Source: Pseudomonas sp. RSB 5.4
GTDB lineage: Bacteria; Pseudomonadota; Gammaproteobacteria; Pseudomonadales; Pseudomonadaceae
Assembly (NCBI RefSeq): GCF_037126175.1
Contig: NZ_CP146986.1
Coordinates: forward strand, 5,766,501 to 5,830,500
Direction of reading: 5' to 3'
Length of the DNA stretch: 64,000 nucleotides
Made by a program: the position numbers and the translations under genes. Shown here one piece after another: positions 54,856 through 63,678 of this stretch. The notes beneath the pieces are model-generated. The model worked only from the letters and a program-made list of their open reading frames with translations. It made no database searches and was not told where the DNA came from. The stretch's first letter is position 1; every line of letters begins with the position of its first letter.

Positions 54856-56358
54856 ATGAGCGACCAACAACTCGACCCGCAAGCCCTGCAACAGGAAGAA
54901 AACTCGCTGATCGCCCTGCGCAAGGAAAAGCTGGCTGCCGAGCGCGCCAAGGGCAACGCCTTCCCGAACGACTTCCGCCGCGAAAACTACTGCGAAGATC
55001 TGCAGAAGAAGTACGCGGACAAGACCAAGGAAGAGCTGGCCGAGGCTGCTATCCCGGTCAAGGTTGCCGGTCGCATCATGCTCAACCGTGGCTCGTTCAT
55101 GGTGATCCAGGACATGACCGGTCGCATCCAGGTCTACGTCAACCGTAAAACCCTGTCCGAAGACACTCTGGCCGCGGTCAAGACCTGGGACATGGGCGAC
55201 ATCATTGCCGCCGAAGGCACCCTGGCGCGTTCCGGCAAGGGCGACCTGTACGTCGAAATGACCAATGTGCGCCTGCTGACCAAGTCGCTGCGCCCGCTGC
55301 CGGACAAGCACCACGGCCTGACCGACACCGAACAACGCTACCGTCAGCGTTACGTTGACCTGATCGTCAACGAAGACGTGCGCCAGACCTTCCGCGTACG
55401 CTCGCAAGTGATCGCGCACATCCGCAGCTTCCTGATGAAGCGCGACTTCCTCGAAGTCGAAACGCCGATGCTGCAGACCATTCCTGGCGGCGCCGCAGCC
55501 AAGCCGTTCGAAACCCACCACAACGCGCTGGACATGGAAATGTTCCTGCGTATCGCGCCTGAGCTGTACCTCAAGCGTCTGGTGGTTGGCGGTTTCGAGA
55601 AAGTGTTCGAGATCAACCGCAACTTCCGTAACGAAGGCGTTTCGACGCGTCACAACCCTGAATTCACCATGCTGGAGTTCTACCAGGCTTACGCCGACTA
55701 CGAAGACAACATGGACCTGACCGAAGAACTGTTCCGTGAACTGGCACAGCTGGTGCTGGGCAGCACCGACGTGCCGTACGGCGACAAGGTGTTCCACTTC
55801 GGCGAGCCGTTTGCCCGTCTGTCGGTGTTCGACTCGATCCTCAAGTACAACCCTGAGCTGACCGCCGATGACCTGAACGACATCGACAAGGCCCGCGCCA
55901 TCGCCAAGAAGGCCGGCGCCAAGGTGCTGGGCTTCGAAGGTCTGGGCAAGCTGCAGGTGATGATTTTCGAAGAGCTGGTCGAGCACAAGCTGGAGCAGCC
56001 GCACTTCATCACCCAGTACCCGTTCGAAGTGTCGCCGCTGGCCCGTCGTAACGACGAGAACCCGAACGTCACCGACCGTTTCGAGCTGTTCATCGGCGGC
56101 CGTGAAATCGCCAACGCCTACTCCGAGTTGAACGACGCGGAAGACCAGGCCGAGCGCTTCATGGCGCAGGTGGCCGACAAGGACGCCGGCGACGACGAAG
56201 CCATGCACTACGACGCCGACTTCGTGCGTGCGCTGGAGTACGGCATGCCGCCAACGGCCGGTGAAGGTATCGGCATCGACCGTCTGGTGATGTTGCTGAC
56301 CAACTCGCCGTCGATCCGCGATGTGATCCTGTTCCCGCACATGCGACCGCAAGCGTAA
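54856..56358 (+). CDS. lysS: lysyl-tRNA synthetase, class II
   Basis: 500 aa. An N-terminal OB-fold anticodon-binding domain ([20 protein letters not shown]) precedes the class II catalytic core. Motif 2 is [19 protein letters not shown] and motif 3 [13 protein letters not shown]. The length is normal. A strong terminator follows. Confidence 0.97.
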   Translation: MSDQQLDPQALQQEENSLIALRKEKLAAERAKGNAFPNDFRRENYCEDLQKKYADKTKEELAEAAIPVKVAGRIMLNRGSFMVIQDMTGRIQVYVNRKTLSEDTLAAVKTWDMGDIIAAEGTLARSGKGDLYVEMTNVRLLTKSLRPLPDKHHGLTDTEQRYRQRYVDLIVNEDVRQTFRVRSQVIAHIRSFLMKRDFLEVETPMLQTIPGGAAAKPFETHHNALDMEMFLRIAPELYLKRLVVGGFEKVFEINRNFRNEGVSTRHNPEFTMLEFYQAYADYEDNMDLTEELFRELAQLVLGSTDVPYGDKVFHFGEPFARLSVFDSILKYNPELTADDLNDIDKARAIAKKAGAKVLGFEGLGKLQVMIFEELVEHKLEQPHFITQYPFEVSPLARRNDENPNVTDRFELFIGGREIANAYSELNDAEDQAERFMAQVADKDAGDDEAMHYDADFVRALEYGMPPTAGEGIGIDRLVMLLTNSPSIRDVILFPHMRPQA

Positions 56359-56369
56359 ACGTTTCAGTT

Positions 56370-56400
56370 AAAAAGCCGCCTAAAACAGGCGGCTTTTTAT
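56370..56400 (+). terminator. intrinsic terminator after lysS
   Basis: 11-bp stem AAAAAGCCGCC (56370-56380) with GGCGGCTTTTT (56388-56398), loop TAAAACA. Confidence 0.93.
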
Positions 56401-56460
56401 TGCCTGTCTGGTACAAATGTATCAATTGGTTACTTTTGAAATAGCAGAGGAAGTCCAGTC

Positions 56461-57177
56461 GTGATGGTTGCAATCGCTCAAGAAGGCGCAGCGGGTATCG
56501 CCACTGCGGTCGCTGAAAGTGTTCAGTACCAGGGCCGCAAGGCCAGCCGACAGGGCAGCGAGCAGCGTCGCCAGGACATTCTCGACGCGGCGATGCGCAT
56601 CGTCGTGCGTGACGGCGTGCGTGCCGTACGTCACCGCGCCGTGGCGGCCGAGGCCGGTGTGCCGCTGTCGGCCACCACCTATTACTTCAAGGATATCGAT
56701 GACCTGCTCACCGATACCTTCGCTCAATACGTCGAGCGCAGCGCGGCCTACATGGCCAAGCTGTGGATCAACAACGAAGGCCTGCTGCGCGAGATGGTCG
56801 TCAGTGGCGACGGCAGCCCCGAGTCGCGCTCGAAACTGGCGGATGACATCGCGCGGCTGATGGCTGACTACGTGCACCGGCAACTGGTCAATCGCCGCGA
56901 GCACCTGATGGCCGAGCAGGCGTTCCGCCAGGAAGCGCTGCTCAACCCGCGGCTGGCGGATCTGGTGCGCTCCCATCAGCAGATTCTGCTGCAGGGCACC
57001 TGCCAGTTGTTCCAGGTGCTGGGCTCACGTGAACCGCAGCAGGATGCCAAGGTGTTGACGGCGATTATCGGACGGATGGAATATCAGGGCCTGCTCAACG
57101 ACGCCGAGCCTTTGGCCGAACAGGACATGCTCGGGATTCTGACGCGGTATATGCATCTGGTCCTCGCCTCGGTCTGA
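56461..57177 (+). CDS. TetR family transcriptional regulator
   Basis: 238 aa. A 30-residue N-terminal extension precedes the TetR HTH (RRQDILDAAMRIVVRDGVRA and HRAVAAEAGVPLSATTYYF). The ligand domain is unrecognised. GTG 56461 sits 7 nt after AGAGGAAG and is preferred, although ATG 56464 (10 nt) is possible. It lies directly after lysS in the order known from other pseudomonads. The AT-rich 56403-56440 stretch before it probably holds its promoter and operator. Confidence 0.88.
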   Translation: MMVAIAQEGAAGIATAVAESVQYQGRKASRQGSEQRRQDILDAAMRIVVRDGVRAVRHRAVAAEAGVPLSATTYYFKDIDDLLTDTFAQYVERSAAYMAKLWINNEGLLREMVVSGDGSPESRSKLADDIARLMADYVHRQLVNRREHLMAEQAFRQEALLNPRLADLVRSHQQILLQGTCQLFQVLGSREPQQDAKVLTAIIGRMEYQGLLNDAEPLAEQDMLGILTRYMHLVLASV

Positions 57178-57194
57178 CAGCTGATGGAGATCCC

Positions 57195-57288
57195 TTGTGG
57201 GAGCGGGCTTGCTCGCGAAGGCGGTATCACGTTCAACGCTTCAGTTGACTGACCCATCGCCTTCGCGAGCAAGCCCGCTCCCACAAGG
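57195..57288. repeat. REP doublet, inverted
   Basis: TTGTGGGAGCGGGCTTGCTC-GCGAAGGCG (57195-57223) and its inverse (57259-57288) lie between the TetR and lipoprotein genes. Confidence 0.85.
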
Positions 57289-57336
57289 GGACTGAGCCGG
57301 ATCATCAGGGCGACGCGTGTTCATAGGGAGTGTTGA

Positions 57337-57891
57337 ATGAAAGCCTGGCGTGGCGTGCTGATCGCCTTGTCGTTCCTGCTGCTCAGTGGCTGTCTGGTGA
57401 CCTTCAAGGATCCGCTGCCTGCCAGTGCCCCGGCGCCCAAGGGTTTGCTGGGCACGTGGTCGAGCACCAATGCCTGGGGCGAGCCGATGAACCTTGAGCT
57501 GACCCGCGTCGGCACTGATCGCTATCAGGCCATCACCTGGTTCAAGGCCAGACCCCACGAACGCGAGGCGTACCCGTTCACCGTGTCGCACCATGGCAGT
57601 CGCTGGTATCTGTCGGCGAAAGTGCCGGCGCGTTACGGTGGCCAATACACCATCGCCGGTTTCGAGCTCACCGACAAACACGAGCTGGTGGTGTACAGCC
57701 TCGACCTCGAACAGATCAATCAGGCGATCAAACAGAAAACCCTCGACGGTCAGGCATTCCCGACCGACGATGGTGACGGCGTGCAGGTCGACAGCAGTCT
57801 CGACAAGGTCTTTGCTTACCTCGACGATCCGGCCAATTCCGATGTATTCGTCGAGGCCGCGCGCTATCAGCGCCAGGCCCGCGCCAAATAA
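57337..57891 (+). CDS. lipoprotein of unknown function
   Basis: 184 aa. A lipoprotein signal peptide ends in the lipobox LLLSGC (Cys19). The mature part (GTWSSTNAWGEPMNLELTRV to the C-terminus) is a mixed alpha/beta domain with no assigned function. No Asp follows the Cys, so outer-membrane sorting is expected. It lies 24 bp before the QEGLA gene and is probably cotranscribed with it. Confidence 0.85.
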   Translation: MKAWRGVLIALSFLLLSGCLVTFKDPLPASAPAPKGLLGTWSSTNAWGEPMNLELTRVGTDRYQAITWFKARPHEREAYPFTVSHHGSRWYLSAKVPARYGGQYTIAGFELTDKHELVVYSLDLEQINQAIKQKTLDGQAFPTDDGDGVQVDSSLDKVFAYLDDPANSDVFVEAARYQRQARAK

Positions 57892-57915
57892 TTCAGTTTT
57901 CTACAGGAGTTTCGG

Positions 57916-59193
57916 GTGGACGATTACCAGCAGACGATACGCACGCTGTCCGATCGCATTGTGCTGGCGCAGACGCCGATCCGCGTGCTCGACGCGGTGA
58001 AGTGGGACGAGAACATCCGCAAGGGGTTCCTCAAGGCCAAGGGCAAGGAAATGCCGGCGGTGGATCGCGACTATTACCTCAATCGGCCGCTGTCCTTCGA
58101 TTCGAGCAAGGTCAAACTGGAATTCCAGAACATCGAGCGCGACATCACCCGCCAGCTCGGCCAGTTCAACCCGGTCGGGCAGATCATGCGGCGCATGTGC
58201 AAGGAATACCGCATGGTGGTGCGTATGCTCGAAGCGCGCGGCACCGAGGATTTCGGCCTGATCTCGCAAGAGCTGTACGGCGCCGCCTCCGATGCGTTTC
58301 ACGCCGGCGACCCGACCCTGGCCGACCTCGGCCTGATGATGTCCGACTACCTGAACAACATTGATGGCCGGGGCGACCTGAAGGACGAGCCGAAAATCCT
58401 CACCGCCAAGGATGCCGTGCACCTGCTGCAAACGCGTTTGAACAAGGTGTTCGGCGAGGCCGAGGAAACCATCCGCGTGTTCGAGTCCGACGGGATTGTC
58501 GCCGACGCAGCGGCAGGCGCCGACTACATCAAGATCCGCACCGACGCGTTGTTCAACGACCGCGACGTGCGCGCACTGGAAGTCCACGAAGGCCTGGTGC
58601 ATGTCGGCACCACCCTCAACGGCTTGAACCAGCCGATCTGCACCTTCCTGTCCAAAGGCCCACCCTCATCGACGGTGACCCAGGAAGGTCTGGCGATCCT
58701 GATGGAAATCATCACCTTCGCCTCCTACCCGAGTCGCCTGCGCAAGCTGACCAACCGTACCCGCGCGATTCACATGGTCGAGGAGGGCGCGGACTTTTTG
58801 CAGGTGTTCGAGTTCTTCCGCGAGCAGGGTTTTGAAATGGCCGAAAGCTACGGCAATGCCAGTCGTGTTTTCCGTGGCTCGACGCCGACCGGCCTGCCAT
58901 TCACCAAAGACTTGTCCTACCTCAAGGGCTTTATCATGGTTTACAACTACATTCAGTTGGCCGTGCGTAAAGGCAAGCTCGAGCAGGTGCCGCTGCTGTT
59001 CTGTGGCAAGACCACGCTGGAAGACATGCGTACCCTGCGTCAGTTGGTCGATGAAGGTCTGGTGGTGCCGCCCAAGTATTTACCGGAACAGTTTCGCGAC
59101 ATGAACGCGCTGTCGGCGTGGATGTGCTTCTCCAACTTCCTCAATCACCTGAGCCTGGACCGGATCGAGGCGGATTACTCCAATATCCTCTAG
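57916..59193 (+). CDS. QEGLA-motif protein, DUF1704 (flavohaemoglobin expression-modulating type)
   Basis: 425 aa. The family hallmark TQEGLAILMEI is present, with VHEGLVHVGTTLNG, an HEGLxH metalloprotease-like element, about 30 residues before it. The two motifs together suggest a zinc site (gluzincin-like, MATCAP/DUF1704 superfamily). The family name comes from its link with flavohaemoglobin expression; no hmp gene is nearby. The GTG at 57916 after CAGGAG is taken as the start. Confidence 0.85.
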   Translation: MDDYQQTIRTLSDRIVLAQTPIRVLDAVKWDENIRKGFLKAKGKEMPAVDRDYYLNRPLSFDSSKVKLEFQNIERDITRQLGQFNPVGQIMRRMCKEYRMVVRMLEARGTEDFGLISQELYGAASDAFHAGDPTLADLGLMMSDYLNNIDGRGDLKDEPKILTAKDAVHLLQTRLNKVFGEAEETIRVFESDGIVADAAAGADYIKIRTDALFNDRDVRALEVHEGLVHVGTTLNGLNQPICTFLSKGPPSSTVTQEGLAILMEIITFASYPSRLRKLTNRTRAIHMVEEGADFLQVFEFFREQGFEMAESYGNASRVFRGSTPTGLPFTKDLSYLKGFIMVYNYIQLAVRKGKLEQVPLLFCGKTTLEDMRTLRQLVDEGLVVPPKYLPEQFRDMNALSAWMCFSNFLNHLSLDRIEADYSNIL

Positions 59194-59206
59194 GCGATGA
59201 GTTACC

Positions 59207-59301
59207 CCTGTGGGAGCGAGCTTGCTCGCGAAAGCGGTCTGCAATTCAGCCTGAATGTCGACTGATACTCCGCCTTCGCGAGCAAGCTCGCTCCCACAGG
59301 G
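59207..59301. repeat. REP doublet, inverted
   Basis: CCTGTGGGAGCGAGCTTGCT-CGCGAAAGCGG (59207-59237) and the inverse arm (59271-59301) enclose a spacer containing ATGTCGACTGA. It separates the QEGLA gene from the hydrolase. Confidence 0.85.
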
Positions 59302-59340
59302 TCATGTGTTTTGCTAATTTCCTTCGCGAGGTTTCACCGG

Positions 59341-60246
59341 ATGAGAATCCTCGGCATCCTTTGCCTGCTCCTGACCCTCAGTGGTTGCAGTTCGTTGTTG
59401 TTCTACCCCGAGCCGGGCCAGATCTTCACCCCGGAAAAAGCCAAGCTCGAATACCGCACCGTCACATTGGTCACGGCGGATGGCTTGAAGCTCAACGCCT
59501 GGTGGCTGCCGGCCAAACCCGGGGTCGAGGTCAAGGGCACGGTTTTGCACCTGCACGGCAATGGCGGCAATCTGCCGATGCACCTCGGCGGCAGTTGGTG
59601 GTTGCCGAAAAACGGCTATCAGGTGCTGCTGGTGGACTATCGCGGGTATGGCTTGTCGGAGGGTGAACCGAGCCTGCCGGCGATCTATCAGGACATCGAC
59701 GCCGCGTTCGCCTGGCTGGATCAGGCGCCCGAGGTCAAAGGCAAGCCGCTGATCCTGCTCGGTCAGAGCCTCGGCGGCTCGATGGCTGTGCATTGGCTGG
59801 CGCAGCACCCCGAGCGGCAAAAACAGCTCAAGGCTTTCGTGCTCGATGGTGTGCCCGCCAGTTACCGCAGCGTCGGCCAGTACGCCCTCAGCACCTCATG
59901 GCTGACCTGGCCGTTCCAGGTGCCGCTGTCGTGGCTGGTGCCGGACGGCGACAGCGCCATCCACTCGATGCCGCAGCTCAAGGGCGTGCCGAAACTGATC
60001 TTTCACAGCATCGACGACCCACTGGTGCCAATGTCCAACGCCATCCGCCTGTATCAGGCAGCGCCGCCACCGCGTGTGCTGCAACTGACCCGCGGCGGCC
60101 ACGTGCAGACCTTCGGCGACCCGGTCTGGCGCCAGGTGATGCTGCGTTATCTGGAAGACCCCGAGCATTTCAACGGCCTGCGCCGCCTCGGCGAGATCCC
60201 GAACTACCCGCAACCCCCGAATTCTGAAAATGAGAGTCCGCAATGA
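59341..60246 (+). CDS. alpha/beta hydrolase lipoprotein
   Basis: 301 aa. Signal peptide with lipobox LLTLSGC (Cys16), then an alpha/beta hydrolase domain: oxyanion loop HLHGNGGN, nucleophile GQSLGGS (Ser near residue 142), Asp in FHSIDDPLVP and His in TRGGHVQTF. It is related to the BEM46/YfhR-like hydrolases; the substrate is unknown. The ATG at 59341 was chosen because the signal peptide starts there. It overlaps the next gene by four bases. Confidence 0.85.
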   Translation: MRILGILCLLLTLSGCSSLLFYPEPGQIFTPEKAKLEYRTVTLVTADGLKLNAWWLPAKPGVEVKGTVLHLHGNGGNLPMHLGGSWWLPKNGYQVLLVDYRGYGLSEGEPSLPAIYQDIDAAFAWLDQAPEVKGKPLILLGQSLGGSMAVHWLAQHPERQKQLKAFVLDGVPASYRSVGQYALSTSWLTWPFQVPLSWLVPDGDSAIHSMPQLKGVPKLIFHSIDDPLVPMSNAIRLYQAAPPPRVLQLTRGGHVQTFGDPVWRQVMLRYLEDPEHFNGLRRLGEIPNYPQPPNSENESPQ

Positions 60247-60572
60247 CTGAAGAACGTAACGCCATCCCGCTGATCATCACCGGTATCTGCAGCATCCTCG
60301 GCACGGTTGGGGCGCTGTGGTACTACGGCTACCTGCACTTCGCCAAACCCGAGGATGCGCTGCTGCTCAACGAATTCACCATGCTCAAGACCGTGCCGGG
60401 TGAAGATTACAAAATCTCGCTGGACCCGGCGCCGCAAGTGGCGCAATGCATCGATGGCGTGCTGGTGCTGTTCGATACCGAGCAGAAAGGCCTGACCGGT
60501 GTGTTGATCAACGCGCAGAAAAAAGCCGTGCGCTGCATGGGGCAGGAAACCCCACAAAAACTCGAGCAATAA
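60243..60572 (+). CDS. small single-pass membrane protein, unknown
   Basis: 109 aa. One membrane helix near the N-terminus (IPLIITGICSILGTVGALWYYGYL), then a roughly 75-aa periplasmic-side domain with two Cys (QCIDG, RCMGQ) that could pair. Its ATG overlaps the hydrolase stop, so the two are coupled and may act at the same membrane. No family is recognised. Confidence 0.75.
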   Translation: MTEERNAIPLIITGICSILGTVGALWYYGYLHFAKPEDALLLNEFTMLKTVPGEDYKISLDPAPQVAQCIDGVLVLFDTEQKGLTGVLINAQKKAVRCMGQETPQKLEQ

Positions 60573-60586
60573 CCCGATCAAAAACC

Positions 60587-60678
60587 GTGGGAGCGGGCTT
60601 GCTCGCGAAAGCGGTGTGTCAGTCACTCTATATTCAGACTGATCCACCGCTTTCGCGAGCAAGCCCGCTCCCACAGGG
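60587..60678. repeat. REP doublet, inverted, abutting the IS element
   Basis: GTGGGAGCGGGCTTGCTCGC-GAAAGCGG (60587-60614) and the inverse arm (60649-60678). The doublet ends 21 bp before the left end of the insertion sequence. Confidence 0.85.
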
Positions 60679-60705
60679 AAGTATGTATGGCCAAAAAAAG
60701 GTTCA

Positions 60706-61911
60706 TCACGGATTACCGGGAAAGACGCTCTTGATCTTCATGAAAAAGAATTCGCTATCCCGGTAACCGTACGCCATCCGCTTGATGACCTTTATTCGAT
60801 TGTTTATTCCTTCCAACTGACCGGTGTGCATCGGCCAGCGAACTCGGCTCACGATGCCCCGCCAGTAACCCTTTAGCCGTTTGGCGAACTGGATCAGAGC
60901 CGGTATTTCGCTTTCATGCGCATGGCGCAGCCATTGCTTCCAGGCCGCTCGCCAACCCCAGGCAGTACTCGGAGTCCAGAGTGTTTTGAGTTCAGCCTTC
61001 ATCAAATAGACCGTCATCAACGCTTGGTTGGCCGCCAGCAGATCCTCCAGGCGGACCTGTTGTTCCGGCGTTTTCAAGTTCTGCGGATTGCGCAGCAACA
61101 GCCATCGCGCCTGCTTGATGACCTTGCGGGCCGGCTTGTCGTGACGCAACCGGTTAGCCTCGTCAACGCGGACCCGATCAATCACCTCTCGGCCATATTT
61201 GGCCACTACATGGAAGAGGTCGTAGATCACTCGCGCGTTGGGACAGTGCTGGCGAACCTCCAGGTCAAAAGCGGTGTTCATGTCCATCGCCACCGCTTCG
61301 ATGCGTGCGCATCCCTCGGGCCCCAGCTCTTCGAAGAAGGGCCTGACCGCTGCTCGGCTGCGGCCTTCACCGATCCACAGCACGCGGCGTGTATCCGCAT
61401 CCAGCACCACGCTGGCGTAACGATGACCTTTGAACAGGGCGAATTCGTCCATCACCAGACGTCGCGGTTGTGCCGTTGGCAAAATGCTCAACGCCGCTTG
61501 CAAGGCTCGACGCTCCAGCAACCGTACGGTGTCCCAATGCAGCCCGAACAGTTGAGCCACGTGCAGTGTGGGGAGGCGTTCGCAGGCCTGAATGACCGCC
61601 TCGGCCAAACGCCGCGTCATGCGGGCATAGCGGTCCAGCCAACTGACGGCCTCCATACGTTTACCACAGTCACGACAGACAACACGCCTGAGCAACACGC
61701 TGAGGCGCACCGCACGGCCGAGAATCGGTAAATCGCGGACGGTTCGCTCACAATACTCATGCGTGGTTGAACAGGTTTTTTGGCAGCCGCTACAGGAAGG
61801 GAATCGGGTGGCGTGGGGAATCAGGTCGATCTGAAGCGCGTCGCCATCAGGCTTGATCGTGACAACAGAAAAGCCCTCCCAAAAAGGAAGGAAAGTATTA
61901 ATATCGCGCAT
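60706..61911 (-). CDS. ISL3 family transposase
   Basis: 401 aa. N-terminal zinc finger (CSGCQKTC, then CRDCGKR), a helix-turn-helix region (HVAQLFGLHWDTVRLLERR) and a DDE core: Asp in RLVMDEFALFKGH and/or AVAMDMNTAF, Asp in ARVIYDLFHVV and Glu in GQLEGINNRIKVIKR. The reading frame is complete, and its last codons lie inside the left inverted repeat. No clear ribosome binding site precedes the ATG. The element is probably functional or recently so. Confidence 0.93.
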   Translation of the reverse strand: MRDINTFLPFWEGFSVVTIKPDGDALQIDLIPHATRFPSCSGCQKTCSTTHEYCERTVRDLPILGRAVRLSVLLRRVVCRDCGKRMEAVSWLDRYARMTRRLAEAVIQACERLPTLHVAQLFGLHWDTVRLLERRALQAALSILPTAQPRRLVMDEFALFKGHRYASVVLDADTRRVLWIGEGRSRAAVRPFFEELGPEGCARIEAVAMDMNTAFDLEVRQHCPNARVIYDLFHVVAKYGREVIDRVRVDEANRLRHDKPARKVIKQARWLLLRNPQNLKTPEQQVRLEDLLAANQALMTVYLMKAELKTLWTPSTAWGWRAAWKQWLRHAHESEIPALIQFAKRLKGYWRGIVSRVRWPMHTGQLEGINNRIKVIKRMAYGYRDSEFFFMKIKSVFPGNP

Positions 61912-61974
61912 AAGAACGCCGGTTTGTTAGATGTGTTTGCTCGCACGAACATCATCAATCAAATCGGCGTTCTT
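61912..61974. repeat. subterminal inverted repeat in the transposase leader
   Basis: AAGAACGCCG (61912-61921) and CGGCGTTCTT (61965-61974) are perfect 10-bp inverse copies flanking 43 nt, starting right at the transposase ATG. Folding would sequester the start region in transcripts entering from outside. Confidence 0.6.
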
Positions 61975-62011
61975 GTTTCTGTGTTTCCCGGGATTCCGTG
62001 AAGAACCAAAA

Positions 62012-62045
62012 AAAAGCCCCGCCTGATCACTCAGGCGGGGCTTTT
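62012..62045. terminator. bidirectional intrinsic terminator of the OmpA-like lipoprotein gene
   Basis: 15-bp stem AAAAGCCCCGCCTGA (62012-62026) with TCAGGCGGGGCTTTT (62031-62045) and loop TCAC. On the minus strand it is followed by the T-run into which the IS inserted. Confidence 0.93.
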
Positions 62046-62062
62046 GCGTTGCTGCGTGACGC

Positions 62063-62851
62063 TTAGTTCGAGCTGACGGCCGAACGTGGCAGCACTGGCT
62101 GGTTGTCGTTGGAAATGGTCACTTCCACACGACGGTTCATCGCACGGCCCGAGACGCTGCCGTTGTCGGCAACCGGGTATTCCTTGCCATAACCCTGAAC
62201 CACGATGCGCGAAGGATCTACGCCCATCTTGATCAGTGCGACTTGAACCGAGGTCGCACGACGCTCGGACAGCGACTGGTTGTAAGACGCCGCGCCGGTG
62301 CTGTCGGTGTAGCCTTCGACGATCACTTTGCGATCAGGGTTTTCCTGGAGGAATTGCGCCAGTTTGTTGATGTTCACCAGACCGCTGGATTTCAGGTCAG
62401 CCTTGTTGGTGGCGAACAGCACGTCACCGAAGGTCACCAGGGTACCGCGATCGGTCTGCTTGGCGTTCAGGCTGTTCTGCAGCTGTTTGATCTGCTGATC
62501 GCGAGCATCCAGACGGGCCTGGGCACGTTGCGCGGCAGCGTTCTTCAGGTTGTTTTCAGCGGTGCGCAGAGCGATGGTCTGCTTGGCCACTTCCACGCGC
62601 TGGTTGGTCAGGTAGGCCAACTGGTCAACTTTGGCTGCGTCTTGCTTGTCCAGATAAGCCTTGTCAGCCTTGTCCAGATAATCGCTGGCGTCCTTGGTTT
62701 CCAGGGCAGCGACTTTGCTGGCTTGTGGGTTGGCCTGCAGGCCGGCGTAGTTGGTGCGCGCCTGTTCCAGGTTCGGGTTAGGCGGAGTGGAGCAGGCAGC
62801 CAGGGCAACGCTTGCGGCCAGAAGAGCGGGGATCATCAGTTGCTTACGCAT
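62063..62851 (-). CDS. OmpA family lipoprotein (LptF/PA3692-like)
   Basis: 262 aa. Lipobox ASVALAACS (Cys20), then a DUF4398-like coiled-coil region (about 25-130, rich in Ala, Lys and Gln). A C-terminal OmpA peptidoglycan-binding domain follows (about 140-250: VTFGDVLFATNKADL, VEGYTDSTGAASYNQSLSERR, GKEYPVADNGSVSGRAMNRR). It anchors the outer membrane to peptidoglycan. The P. aeruginosa counterpart is AlgU-controlled and aids survival under hypochlorite. It is cotranscribed with the gene at 62908. Confidence 0.92.
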   Translation of the reverse strand: MRKQLMIPALLAASVALAACSTPPNPNLEQARTNYAGLQANPQASKVAALETKDASDYLDKADKAYLDKQDAAKVDQLAYLTNQRVEVAKQTIALRTAENNLKNAAAQRAQARLDARDQQIKQLQNSLNAKQTDRGTLVTFGDVLFATNKADLKSSGLVNINKLAQFLQENPDRKVIVEGYTDSTGAASYNQSLSERRATSVQVALIKMGVDPSRIVVQGYGKEYPVADNGSVSGRAMNRRVEVTISNDNQPVLPRSAVSSN

Positions 62852-62907
62852 AATTTGTCGTCCTTTCTATCGATAAAAGTTTCAGCTTTGCGATTCGGGA
62901 TGCGCGC

Positions 62908-63312
62908 TTACTGCACGGTGCGCTGACTTTCCTGACGCAGTTCCTGAACACCTTTCTGGGAATCCTTCAGAGCCTGTTCGGCCTTGGCGGCTTGAGCCTT
63001 GCGTTCTGCTACACGCGCATCCCATTCGGCCTGTTCGGCGAGGGTGCGAGCTTGTTCATACTTCTTGTCGTGCATGGCGATTTCGGCTTGTTTCAGCTTG
63101 TCCTGCGCCTGCTTCATTTCCACCGCAGCAAACTCGGTACCACCGGCGCTGACGGCGCTGTTGACCGCCGATTGGGTCACGGCGTACTGCTCGGTCGGTG
63201 GGTTACCGGCGCAACCGGCCAGAACGAAGCTGGTACCGATAGCCAGAGCAGCCAGTTTCAGACCGCGCAGGTGGGAGAACGAGGTTTGGGTCTTCATGGT
63301 CTTCAACTCCAT
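62908..63312 (-). CDS. DUF4398 lipoprotein
   Basis: 134 aa. Signal peptide with lipobox FVLAGC (Cys34); the mature part is almost all helix (MKQAQDKLKQAEIAMHDKKY and AEWDARVAERKAQAAKAEQA), a coiled coil. It resembles the middle region of the OmpA lipoprotein downstream (57 bp away), suggesting the two arose from one unit or interact. AGGAG lies 7 nt before the ATG at 63312; an ATG at 63297 is also possible and gives a more usual n-region. Confidence 0.88.
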   Translation of the reverse strand: MELKTMKTQTSFSHLRGLKLAALAIGTSFVLAGCAGNPPTEQYAVTQSAVNSAVSAGGTEFAAVEMKQAQDKLKQAEIAMHDKKYEQARTLAEQAEWDARVAERKAQAAKAEQALKDSQKGVQELRQESQRTVQ

Positions 63313-63414
63313 TGTTTAACTCCTGATAAAACTGAAAATCCATCCTGGTCGAGGAGCCGCGAGCGTCGTGTAAAGCGAGTTTTTGAAACGCTCGTTCCAG
63401 GCGTGGTTACAGCT

Positions 63415-63442
63415 TCCGACCGGAGGCGTTTTTCAAAAGTTC
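63415..63442 (-). promoter_or_regulatory. AlgU (sigma-22) promoter for the lipoprotein operon
   Basis: On the minus strand: GAACTT (63442-63437), 17-nt spacer, TCGGA (63419-63415). The -35 is a perfect match to the AlgU consensus and the -10 has one mismatch. It lies about 105 bp before the DUF4398 gene. The 63313-63678 gap otherwise holds only a REP doublet. Confidence 0.6.
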
Positions 63443-63570
63443 AGAAAAGATGGCCTATCGCCAAATTTTTTTTTGACCAAACGGACAAGGCTCTAAACCG
63501 GGAACTTTGGAGGCGGGGAGAGGTACGCGCGGGGTAAAAAGTGTGGGATTTTTGAAGTTCAATGCAGCCA

Positions 63571-63662
63571 ATGTGGGAGCGAGCTTGCTCGCGAATGCGG
63601 TGAATCAGTCGCTATCAATGTCGGCTGAAATACCGCATTCGCGAGCAAGCCCGCTCCCACAG
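63571..63662. repeat. REP doublet, inverted
   Basis: ATGTGGGAGCGAGCTTGCTC-GCGAATGCGG (63571-63600) and the inverse arm (63634-63662) flank TCAGTCGCTATCAATGTCGG followed by CTGA, itself a partial palindrome. It separates the lipoprotein promoter from the pilin-assembly-type gene. Confidence 0.85.
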
Positions 63663-63678
63663 TTTGATCTTTGTTGTG

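Larger units (their letters stand above)
60700..62007. mobile_element. ISL3-family insertion sequence, intact
   Basis: 1308 bp. Terminal inverted repeats start GGTTCATCACGGATTACCGG on the left and GGTTCTTCACGGAATCCCGG on the right (read inward); 23 of 27 positions match. The flanks are A-tracts on both sides (seven A at 60693-60699, eight A at 62008-62015), consistent with the 8-bp target duplication of the family in an A-run. It carries one full transposase gene. The right flank is the T-tract of the terminator of the OmpA-like lipoprotein gene. Confidence 0.9.

Noticed and set aside
57195..60678. Regularly spaced repeats resembling a CRISPR array
   Set aside because: The repeats are palindromic REP doublets lying singly between genes, with kilobases of coding sequence between them; no cas gene is present.
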